A stretch of DNA of 9,505 nucleotides, from NCBI GenBank assembly GCA_035999365.1, contig DASYGT010000020.1, forward strand, positions 1-9,505, read 5' to 3'. The notes below the pieces were generated by a model. The model was not told the origin of the DNA and ran no database searches. It was given only the letters and a program-made list of their open reading frames with translations. This stretch comes from DASYGT01 sp035999365 (lineage in GTDB: Bacteria > Actinomycetota > Actinomycetes > Mycobacteriales > Jatrophihabitantaceae). This document shows, piece after piece, positions 1-5,576 of the stretch (the stretch's first letter is position 1; every line of letters begins with the position of its first letter). The position numbers and the translations under genes were made by a program.

Positions 1-1
1 C

Positions 2-529
2 GACCGCCTCGCGAACGACGACGAGCTGCGATGGGCGATCATCGAGACGCTGTCGGCTCACGGCAGCATCGGCGGCGCCGAGATCGCGGCCGAGCTCGAG
101 CGAGACCCGTCCGCTGCCGGCCAGCGGCACGCCGCCACCGCGCGCGCGCTGCAGCCCACCGCCGAGGCCAAGGCGGAGGCCTGGCGACTGGCCGTCGACG
201 ACGACACCCTGCCCAACGCGATGCAGGAGGCCGTCATCGCGGGCTTCGCCCACCCCACGCAGGGAGCGCTGGTGGCGCCCTACGCCGACCGGTACTTCGC
301 CGAAGTGGCCGACGTGTGGACGCGGCGCACGAGCGAACTGGCCCAGAATGTGGTCGTGGGGTTGTTCCCGATGTGGACCTCCACCATCTCCCCCGCGACC
401 GCCGCGGCCGCCGGGGAATTCCTGGAGCGGCCCGACCTTCCCGCTGCCCTCCGGCGGCTGGTGAGCGAGGGGCGCGCCGACGTTCAGCGGGCTCTGCGGG
501 CGCGTGAGGTCGACGCAGCCGCCGATTGA
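2..529 (+). CDS. pepN: Aminopeptidase N (M1 family), C-terminal 175 residues only
   Basis: The frame is open from the left edge to a TGA at 527-529; the start, the HExxH zinc site and the catalytic domain lie outside the window. What is visible is an alpha-helical, Ala/Glu/Arg-rich segment containing LRWAIIETLSAHG, AEAKAEAWRLAVDDD, a FAHPTQGALVAPYADRYF stretch and FPMWTSTIS. This is typical of the ERAP1-like C-terminal helical domain of actinobacterial PepN, which closes over the active site of these cytosolic zinc aminopeptidases and helps shape substrate access. The family removes N-terminal amino acids from peptides. Neighbours agree: in M. tuberculosis pepN (Rv2467) lies beside a DUF5130 gene and an HNH gene, as here. 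The assignment rests on this domain and on gene order because no catalytic residue is in view. Nothing looks broken. Confidence 0.85.
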   Translation, partial: DRLANDDELRWAIIETLSAHGSIGGAEIAAELERDPSAAGQRHAATARALQPTAEAKAEAWRLAVDDDTLPNAMQEAVIAGFAHPTQGALVAPYADRYFAEVADVWTRRTSELAQNVVVGLFPMWTSTISPATAAAAGEFLERPDLPAALRRLVSEGRADVQRALRAREVDAAAD

Positions 530-532
530 CAC

Positions 533-561
533 TTAACGCGTATCCAACAAGCAGATATGCT
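533..561 (+). promoter_or_regulatory. Candidate sigma-A promoter of the lytic transglycosylase gene
   Basis: A -35-like TTAACG (533-538) and a -10-like TATGCT (556-561) are separated by exactly 17 bp. TATGCT fits the mycobacterial TANNNT -10 consensus, and each hexamer matches the sigma-70 consensus at four of six positions. Predicted transcription starts near 568, giving a 5' leader of about 43 nt before the ATG at 611. It lies just after the pepN stop at 529, so the transglycosylase probably has its own transcript. This is inferred from sequence only. Confidence 0.5.
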
Positions 562-568
562 CGTTGGA
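543..568. repeat. Inverted repeat overlapping the -10 element (operator or hairpin)
   Basis: Arms TCCAACAAGCA (543-553) and TGCTCGTTGGA (558-568) flank a 4-nt centre, GATA. Ten of eleven positions are complementary; the one exception is A/C as RNA on the plus strand and G/U on the minus strand. The repeat covers the end of the promoter spacer, the whole -10 and the predicted start point. It could be a repressor operator. It could also act as a hairpin terminator for pepN, since it begins 14 nt after the stop codon, but no T-run follows it. Confidence 0.55.
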
Positions 569-598
569 CGGGGGTAGACGCAGATTCACGCAGCCCTC

Positions 599-602
599 GG
601 AG
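599..602 (+). promoter_or_regulatory. Ribosome binding site of the lytic transglycosylase
   Basis: GGAG at 599-602 sits 8 nt before the ATG at 611, the normal spacing, and supports that start over other in-frame codons. Confidence 0.6.
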
Positions 603-610
603 TCCCGCAC

Positions 611-1870
611 ATGAGCGACACGCCGCACCGCCCGGCCCGACACGCCCGTCCCCGCCGATCCGGGCCGTACCGCCCGAAGTACGCGATCGTCGACCAGCCC
701 ATCAAGGCGCCGGGCTTCGCCGCCTTCTCGCGGCGGCACCCGGAATCGGTCCGGCAGGCAGGCATTGCCGCCATCGCCGGTGGGCTGGTCGTCTTCGCGG
801 TGGCCAGTGCCGTTGGTGCCAGCGCATCGCCCACCGCCCGCCCGAAGCATGCGGTGGCCGCGCCGGTCACCACCCCCGCCCCTCAGTTCGACGTGCTCCC
901 CCCGACGAGCGCGCCGGCGATCGTCCCCGTCGTCGCGGCCAAGCCGAAGCCCGCTCCCGTCAACAACGCAGTGATCAGCGGTCTGGCGGCAAACGGCATC
1001 CCCACGGTCGCCCTGAACGCATACCGCGTCGCCGCGGCGAGGCTCGCCCACGCGCAGCCGGGCTGCGGGATCGACTGGGCGTTGCTCGCCGGGATCGGCC
1101 GCGAGGAGTCCGACCACGGACAGTTCGCGGGCGCAGTGCTGCACGCCGACGGAGTTTCGACGCCGCGCATCATCGGCATCCCTCTGAATGGCAACGGCAC
1201 CGCTCTGATCCGCGATACCGATCACGGCGTCCTCGATGGCGACACCGTCTACGACCACGCCCTCGGCCCGATGCAGTTCATCCCGTCCACGTGGGCCATC
1301 TACGGCACCGACGCGAACGGCGACGGCAAGGCCGACATCTTCAACATCAACGACGCCGCGCTGACGGCCGCCCGCTATCTGTGCGCTGCTGGAGGCAACC
1401 TGCGCACGCACGCAGGTCAGGTTGCCGCGGTCCTCGCGTACAACGATTCGGCCCAGTACCTCGCGCAGGTCTTGGCGCTGGCCGACGCCTACCGGCGTGG
1501 TGTCTCGATCAGCGGGCTGCCGGTGGGCAACGTCAGCGGCACGCTGCCGCCGGTCGGAACGCATGGCGCCCCACCGCCGGCGAACCCCGGCGCTCCGACC
1601 GCGAACGCCGCGTCAAGCAAGCCGACGGCCACCGCACCGACGGTTCCAGGTGCGGCGAAGGCCGGCTCCGGCTCGCCGGGGGCTGCCGGCGGCACCGCCC
1701 CAGCCGGTCCCGGTGGCTCGGCGAGCGGCACCTCAGCGCCCGCCGCACCGGGGGCCCCGGGATCGAGCGCACCGGCGCCGGCGAGTACCCCGGCACCGTC
1801 ACCGACCACGACGAAGTGCGTACTGCCTGATCTGCTCAACCCAGGAAAGTGTGCGATCCCGGGCAAGTAA
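611..1870 (+). CDS. Membrane-anchored MltB/Slt35-like lytic transglycosylase
   Basis: A 419-residue protein predicted to cleave the glycan strands of peptidoglycan outside the membrane, forming 1,6-anhydro-muramyl ends. Residues 1-48 are basic and cytoplasmic; one hydrophobic helix at about 50-70 has no lipobox Cys, so it is an uncleaved anchor or a signal peptide. A Pro/Ala linker follows to about 118. The catalytic domain spans about 120-297: GREESDHG holds the likely catalytic Glu166, LGPMQFIPSTW (218-228) is the SLT family block, and Asp234-x-Asn-x-Asp-Gly...Asp242 is an EF-hand-like loop placed as in E. coli Slt35. Cys152 and Cys258 may pair. Residues 305-400 are a low-complexity Pro/Ala/Gly/Ser/Thr tail ending in a short segment with Cys403 and Cys414. 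The ATG has a good Shine-Dalgarno sequence and its own candidate promoter. Its stop lies 4 nt from that of the opposing DUF5130 gene. LpqU and Rv1230c are M. tuberculosis relatives from memory; I do not assign a symbol. Confidence 0.88.
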   Translation: MSDTPHRPARHARPRRSGPYRPKYAIVDQPIKAPGFAAFSRRHPESVRQAGIAAIAGGLVVFAVASAVGASASPTARPKHAVAAPVTTPAPQFDVLPPTSAPAIVPVVAAKPKPAPVNNAVISGLAANGIPTVALNAYRVAAARLAHAQPGCGIDWALLAGIGREESDHGQFAGAVLHADGVSTPRIIGIPLNGNGTALIRDTDHGVLDGDTVYDHALGPMQFIPSTWAIYGTDANGDGKADIFNINDAALTAARYLCAAGGNLRTHAGQVAAVLAYNDSAQYLAQVLALADAYRRGVSISGLPVGNVSGTLPPVGTHGAPPPANPGAPTANAASSKPTATAPTVPGAAKAGSGSPGAAGGTAPAGPGGSASGTSAPAAPGAPGSSAPAPASTPAPSPTTTKCVLPDLLNPGKCAIPGK

Positions 1871-1874
1871 TCGC

Positions 1875-2291
1875 TTAGAGCGTTCCGGCCGAATCGGCGA
1901 GCATGCGTAGTCCGGTGACGATGGCGCCGAGCAGATCGCCGTTGCTGAGCGAGGCGCGCATCGCGAGCGCCGCAAGCGCGCAGGCCCGGTTCGGCAGCCG
2001 GCGTGACGAGCCGGGACCGGTCACGATGTGCAGCACCCGTTGGGCCGGCGACACCGCGACGAGGACGGAGTCGTCGCTCAGCCGCTCGAACAATGCCTCG
2101 GCGTGAGCGCGCGTCGGAGCTCGCAGCTCGCCCACGTAGACAGAGAAGATCAGGCCGGACTCGCGGCTCGACAGCGTGAGAGCTTCGTCCAGCCGGGTGA
2201 GCTGGCGTGCCGTGAAGCCGTTCTCGCCGACGTCGTGACCGACGGGGCCGTGCTGCGTTCCCGCGTGCTGGACCCGAACCTCACCACTCAC
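1875..2291 (-). CDS. DUF5130 domain protein (Rv2468c-like)
   Basis: I take the GTG at 2291 as start: a G-rich CGGGGG lies 8 nt upstream and the protein begins MSGEVRVQHAG. That gives 138 residues. The frame stays open upstream to an ATG at 2471, but that part would lie inside ctaJ and reads as Arg/Ser/Thr-rich shadow sequence. Residues 25-138 look like the DUF5130 family: FTARQLTRLDEAL (26-38), LIFSVYVGEL (47-56), VLVAVSPAQRVLHIVTG (76-92) and a C-terminal helical part, LSNGDLLGAIVTGLRML. There is no clear membrane segment and no catalytic motif that I can name. The beta-strand pattern recalls TPM-type domains, but this is loose. It overlaps the end of ctaJ by 11 nt, so the two are very probably translated together. 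The function is unknown; the coupling suggests a link to the terminal oxidase. Confidence 0.82.
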   Translation of the reverse strand: MSGEVRVQHAGTQHGPVGHDVGENGFTARQLTRLDEALTLSSRESGLIFSVYVGELRAPTRAHAEALFERLSDDSVLVAVSPAQRVLHIVTGPGSSRRLPNRACALAALAMRASLSNGDLLGAIVTGLRMLADSAGTL

Positions 2292-2538
2292 CGCTGGCAC
2301 CCCCGACCGCCGTGGTGGTCGTCGTCGAGCCTGCGTCGAGCTGGGGCCGTGCGCCGCCTGTTGGGACCACAGCGTCAGGGTGCGGGACGAACCATGCGGG
2401 CGCGTAGTTCCACGGACGCCCCGGTCGGTACCGATTGGGCTGGTGCAGCATCGACTTGCCGTACACGGCAAACGTCAGCGCGGCGACGATTGCCGCGGGG
2501 ATGCCCGCGAATACCAGCACGGTCTGGACGACTGTCAT
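2281..2538 (-). CDS. ctaJ: aa3-type cytochrome c oxidase accessory subunit CtaJ
   Basis: A small membrane protein of 85 residues. One hydrophobic helix spans about residues 4-26 (TVLVFAGIPAAIVAALTFAVYG), followed by a polar tail with a Pro/Trp-rich block, RPWNYAPAWFVPHP (41-54), and a Thr-rich end. The single helix plus the WNY-P-WFVPHP block matches CtaJ, an added subunit of the actinobacterial aa3 oxidase found in the M. smegmatis III2IV2 respiratory supercomplex (MSMEG_4693, from memory). It would sit in the cytoplasmic membrane beside CtaD/CtaC. I chose the ATG at 2538; an in-frame ATG at 2598 would add 20 Arg/Ser-rich residues before the helix and is less likely. A TACCGT -10 lies exactly 7 nt before this ATG, which suggests a leaderless transcript. 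The stop overlaps the start of the DUF5130 gene. Confidence 0.82.
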   Translation of the reverse strand: MTVVQTVLVFAGIPAAIVAALTFAVYGKSMLHQPNRYRPGRPWNYAPAWFVPHPDAVVPTGGARPQLDAGSTTTTTAVGGASGEW

Positions 2539-2545
2539 GCCAGAA

Positions 2546-2551
2546 ACGGTA
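2546..2551 (-). promoter_or_regulatory. Leaderless -10 element of ctaJ
   Basis: On the minus strand TACCGT (2551 to 2546) fits TANNNT and is followed by 7 nt and then the ctaJ ATG at 2538. This is the spacing expected when transcription starts at the A of the start codon, a common arrangement in mycobacteria. No convincing -35 is visible. It lies in the 63-nt gap after the amidase stop, so ctaJ-DUF5130 may be transcribed apart from the genes upstream. Confidence 0.45.
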
Positions 2552-2601
2552 GCCGACGATCGCGTCTCGGCACGCACGGGGCTGCGCCGTTCAGGCATCG
2601 T

Positions 2602-4035
2602 TCAGGCGTCGCGGATGGGGGCTCGCCGATCAGCCCAAGGCAGAGCCCGTTCCAGCTGCGCCGCGAGGGAGAACAGCGTGGCCTCGCCGGCGCGGCGACC
2701 GACCAGCATCATCCCGATCGGCAGTCCCTCGCTGCTGTGGTACATCGGCAACGACACCGCCGGCTGACCCGTCGCGTTGTACATCGCCGTGTAGGGCGTG
2801 AATCTTTTCTGCCGGTCGAAATCGGCGGCCGGATCGCCGTCGTCGCCGATGAACCAACCGACCGGTCGCGGAAGCAATGCCAGCGTCGGGGTGAGCACCA
2901 CATCAAGGTCGGCCGATGACTCGATGGCCCTCCGGGCGAAGAGATTGAGCTGGCCGACCGCTGCCGCGAACTGCGGACCGGTGATACCGCGCCCACGCTC
3001 GCGCAGGTGGCGGGTGAGTGGACGCAGTAGCTGTTCCGATTCCGTCGCCACGGGGATCGTCGCCGCCGACACGCACCACACCGTTTCGAACGCGGGTATG
3101 GCTTCGGCGGGAAGCGGCGCGTCGACGTCGACGATCTCGTGGCCGAGGGCGGACAGCAGCAGCGCCGCCGATTCCCATGCGCCGCGCACCTGCCGATCGA
3201 GTTCGGATTCCATCGGCGAGTCGGCGAAGCGTCCGATCCGAAGCCTCGGTGGCTCGCGGTCGCACCAACCCAGGAAGCTCTCCCCTGGCGGCAACGGGGG
3301 CAGCGGGTCGGGATCGCCGGGCTGCGGTATCGCGACAGCGTCGAGGAACGCGGCGGCATCACGCACGGTTCGTGCGAGCGGCCCCATCACACCGAGCCTG
3401 GTCGAGTCGATGTCCATGGGCCCTCTCGAGACCCGTCCACGCGCGGTCTTGACGCCGACCAGCCCGCACACGCTCGCGGGAATCCGGATCGAGCCGCCAC
3501 CATCGGAGCCCTGGGCGAAGGGAAGAAATCCGCTCGCGACGGCGGCGCCGGCGCCCCCGCTCGATCCCCCCGCCGAGCGCGACAGGTCCCAGGGCGTACG
3601 GGCCGGTGGGCCCACGTCGGTCTCGGTATAGCAGGGCAGGCCGAACTCCGGAGTCGCAGTCTTCCCGATGCTGATCGTCCCGGCACGGCGCAACAGCGTC
3701 ACCACGTGATCGTCGAGGGCCGGCACGAAGCCCTCCATCGCACGGGACCCGAACTGGGTGGAGATTCCGGCCGTCATGTTCAGGTCCTTGATTGCCGTGG
3801 GCACACCGATCAATGGCGGCAGATCGCTCGGGTCCGTGCTCGACATGACTCGCTGTTCGGCCTCCTCGGCCTGCTCGAGCGCGAGGTCCGCCGTTACCGT
3901 GACGAAGGCACCGACCTGCGCGTCGAGTCGATCGACCCGTTCGAGTGCGTGCGCGACCAGCTCGACCGGGCTCACCTCGCGCCGCCGAACTGCGGCGGCC
4001 ATCTCGAGCGCCGTCAGATCATGGAGTTCGGTCAT
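2602..4035 (-). CDS. Amidase signature family hydrolase
   Basis: A complete 477-residue amidase-signature enzyme, the normal length for the family. The Ser-cisSer-Lys triad is visible: Lys83 in GVPTAIKD, Ser158 in SAGGSSGGAGAA and Ser182 in GSDGGGSIRIPA. The 75- and 24-residue spacings equal those of Lys142, Ser217 and Ser241 in fatty acid amide hydrolase. The C-terminal part contains the usual NATGQPAVSLPMY and GLPIGMMLVGR blocks. There is no signal peptide, so it should be cytosolic, hydrolysing a carboxamide to acid and ammonia; the substrate cannot be read from sequence. It is not GatA from context, as no gatB or gatC is nearby. M. tuberculosis has several paralogues (AmiA2, AmiB2, AmiC, AmiD), and I cannot say which is closest. 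The ATG overlaps the HNH stop by one base (TGATG) and has no clear Shine-Dalgarno sequence, so translation probably depends on the HNH gene. Confidence 0.92.
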   Translation of the reverse strand: MTELHDLTALEMAAAVRRREVSPVELVAHALERVDRLDAQVGAFVTVTADLALEQAEEAEQRVMSSTDPSDLPPLIGVPTAIKDLNMTAGISTQFGSRAMEGFVPALDDHVVTLLRRAGTISIGKTATPEFGLPCYTETDVGPPARTPWDLSRSAGGSSGGAGAAVASGFLPFAQGSDGGGSIRIPASVCGLVGVKTARGRVSRGPMDIDSTRLGVMGPLARTVRDAAAFLDAVAIPQPGDPDPLPPLPPGESFLGWCDREPPRLRIGRFADSPMESELDRQVRGAWESAALLLSALGHEIVDVDAPLPAEAIPAFETVWCVSAATIPVATESEQLLRPLTRHLRERGRGITGPQFAAAVGQLNLFARRAIESSADLDVVLTPTLALLPRPVGWFIGDDGDPAADFDRQKRFTPYTAMYNATGQPAVSLPMYHSSEGLPIGMMLVGRRAGEATLFSLAAQLERALPWADRRAPIRDA

Positions 4036-4559
4036 CAGACGGCCGGCGCCACACCCGCGTCGAGGCCCGACCAGCTGAGGTAGCGCTGCCAGGCAGGGTC
4101 GCGCTTGGCCCAGCCCATGACGACAGCCACCGTCGCCGGTGGCTGCTGCGGTGGAGCCGGGAGGTGCCAGCCGAGCTCGCCGAGAAGCCGGTCACCCTTG
4201 CGATGGTTGCAGCGTGCGCACGCCGCCACCACATTGACCCACACATGCGCGCCGCCGCGCGAGCGCGGGCGAACATGGTCGATGGTGTCCGCGCGGCAGC
4301 CGCAATAGACACACAGATGAGCGTCGCGGTCGAGTACCGCGCGGCGCGTCAGCGGTACCTCGCGCCGGTAGGGCACGCGGACGAAGTGTGACAATCGCAC
4401 CACCGTCGGCACCGGTATCGAGGTGCGCTCGGAGTGCATGACCTGGTCGCCGGCTTCGACGATCACGGCCTTCTCGGCCAGGACGAGGACCACGGCGCGC
4501 CGCAGCGGCACGACGCACAGGGGCTCGTACGTCGCGTTGAGAACCAACGCCCCTGACAC
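4035..4559 (-). CDS. HNH endonuclease family protein (Rv2469c-like)
   Basis: A predicted metal-dependent nuclease of about 174 residues. Counting from the GTG at 4559, the HNH module is at about 82-123: zinc-knuckle pairs Cys83/Cys86 and Cys114/Cys117, the IDHVRPRSRGG block with catalytic Asp94-His95, Asn109 in VWVNVV, and CNHRKG. The N-terminal LVLNATYEPLCVVPLRRAVVLVL is the conserved start of an actinobacterial HNH group encoded in many chromosomes and not tied to mobile elements. The biological target is unknown. Start choice is open: ATG 4583 adds 8 residues but has no ribosome site; ATG 4568 lies only 2 nt after GGAGG; GTG 4559 is 11 nt after GGAGG and gives the short N-terminus seen in relatives. 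Its stop overlaps the amidase start. The MscS gene is divergent. Confidence 0.85.
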   Translation of the reverse strand: MSGALVLNATYEPLCVVPLRRAVVLVLAEKAVIVEAGDQVMHSERTSIPVPTVVRLSHFVRVPYRREVPLTRRAVLDRDAHLCVYCGCRADTIDHVRPRSRGGAHVWVNVVAACARCNHRKGDRLLGELGWHLPAPPQQPPATVAVVMGWAKRDPAWQRYLSWSGLDAGVAPAV

Positions 4560-4566
4560 GAGGATC

Positions 4567-4575
4567 ATCACCTCC
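4567..4575 (-). promoter_or_regulatory. Full-length Shine-Dalgarno sequence of the HNH gene
   Basis: GGAGGTGAT (minus strand, 4575 to 4567) is complementary over nine bases to the usual 16S rRNA 3' tail. The GTG at 4559 follows 7 nt after its last base, which favours that codon over the ATGs at 4568 and 4583; the former lies within the element. Confidence 0.45.
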
Positions 4576-4642
4576 GACGCCATAAGTGAACCGGACGCCG
4601 CGCCGCTGCGCACGTCTGCCCCTCGTGGCAGGGTATTCAGCC

Positions 4643-5569
4643 GTGACCTCCGCGCTGCCGCAATACGTCCATGACCACAGCAAGTGGATCATCGAGATCC
4701 CCGTCCGCATCGGCGTGATCATCCTCGTGGGGCTGGTTCTACGGGCCGTGCTGCATCGGTTGATCAACCGGATCGTCCGCCCGATGCACGTCGGGGAGGT
4801 GCCTCGGATCCTGCGTCCGTTCAAGGAACGCGCCGAAAACAGCGCACTCTGGGAGTCCACCGGCCTGCTGTCCGAGCGCCGCACGCAGCGGGCAGCCACG
4901 ATCGGTTCGGTCCTCAAATCGGCGGTGTCCTTCACCCTTCTGGTGATCTGCACGCTGCTGGTGCTGAGCGAGTTGCAGATCGACCTGGCACCGTTCATCG
5001 CGGGCACGTCGATCGTCGGTGTCGCGCTCGGCTTCGGCGCCCAGAACATCGTGAAGGACTTCCTGTCCGGGATGTTCATGATGCTCGAGGATCAATATGG
5101 CGTCGGGGACGTGATCGACTTCGAGAAGGCGACGGGGACCGTCGAGGGCGTGGGTCTGCGCACTACGCGCCTGCGCGACGTCAACGGCACGGTCTGGTAC
5201 GTGCGCAACGGCGAGGTCGTTCGCGTCGGCAACAAGAGCCAGGGCTTCGCCCAGGTTGTGCTGGACGTGCCGATCGAGGCACGTGCGGACATCGACCGCG
5301 CCACCCGCGCCATGCAGGATGTCGCGGCAGCGATGCGGCAGGACGCGGACTGGGCGCCTGTGTTCATGAATGATCCCGAGGTGCTCGGCGTCGAGCGGAT
5401 GACGCGCGATGAGACCGTGATTCGCCTCGTGGCCCGGGTGCGGCCGCTGGAGCAGTGGCGGGTGGCGCGCGAGCTACGTCGGCGCATCCGTGAGCGACTC
5501 GAGCATCTGGACATCGAATCCGCCCTGCCGGAGGAGGAGCCCACCGAGACGGCCCCGCCGGTCGAGTAA
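4643..5569 (+). CDS. MscS-family mechanosensitive ion channel, small type
   Basis: A 308-residue membrane protein if it starts at the GTG at 4643 (AGGG at 4630-4633, 9 nt spacing). An ATG at 4586 would add 19 Arg-rich residues and reach the opposing HNH leader, so I prefer the GTG. Three hydrophobic segments are seen: about 16-38, 91-110 and 115-149. The third is the MscS pore helix and following block, with the small-residue face GTSIVGVALGFGAQNIVKD and then FLSGMFMMLEDQYGVGDVI (140-158). The beta domain (about 150-210) includes GTVEGVGLRTTRLRDVNG and VWYVRNGEV, and a soluble alpha/beta end follows to 308 with an acidic Pro/Glu tail. The family forms heptameric channels that open under membrane tension to release osmolytes during hypo-osmotic shock. 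No cyclic-nucleotide or extra N-terminal domain is present. It looks like a single-gene unit: divergent from the HNH gene and ending 7 nt from the opposing oxidoreductase stop. Confidence 0.93.
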   Translation: MTSALPQYVHDHSKWIIEIPVRIGVIILVGLVLRAVLHRLINRIVRPMHVGEVPRILRPFKERAENSALWESTGLLSERRTQRAATIGSVLKSAVSFTLLVICTLLVLSELQIDLAPFIAGTSIVGVALGFGAQNIVKDFLSGMFMMLEDQYGVGDVIDFEKATGTVEGVGLRTTRLRDVNGTVWYVRNGEVVRVGNKSQGFAQVVLDVPIEARADIDRATRAMQDVAAAMRQDADWAPVFMNDPEVLGVERMTRDETVIRLVARVRPLEQWRVARELRRRIRERLEHLDIESALPEEEPTETAPPVE

Positions 5570-5576
5570 CGCGCCC

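Noticed and set aside
526..1830. Long plus-strand open frame of 434 codons overlapping the transglycosylase
   Set aside because: It is Arg/Pro/Gly-rich with no conserved motif, a typical shadow frame in GC-rich DNA; the overlapping frame encodes a clear catalytic domain.
611..1870. Transglycosylase as a phage lysin or resuscitation-promoting factor
   Set aside because: No phage genes are nearby and the catalytic region has the MltB/Slt35 layout with an EF-hand-like loop, not the short Rpf fold.
2310..2335. Short GTC/GGT triplet run as a tandem repeat
   Set aside because: It simply encodes the Thr-rich C-terminal end of CtaJ and is too short to be a repeat locus.
2292..2471. N-terminal extension of the DUF5130 frame up to an ATG at 2471
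   Set aside because: It would lie wholly inside ctaJ and has shadow-like composition; the GTG at 2291 has a spaced G-rich ribosome site.
2139..4035. A dedicated defence or biosynthetic system built from HNH, amidase, ctaJ and DUF5130
   Set aside because: The run mixes a respiratory subunit with a general hydrolase, has a separate promoter for ctaJ, and three of the four genes look like conserved housekeeping loci; nothing indicates a joint pathway.
4035..4583. HNH gene as part of a mobile element, homing endonuclease or intron
   Set aside because: No flanking repeats, reverse transcriptase or interrupted gene; the sequence resembles a chromosomal actinobacterial HNH group and the locus order matches the mycobacterial core.
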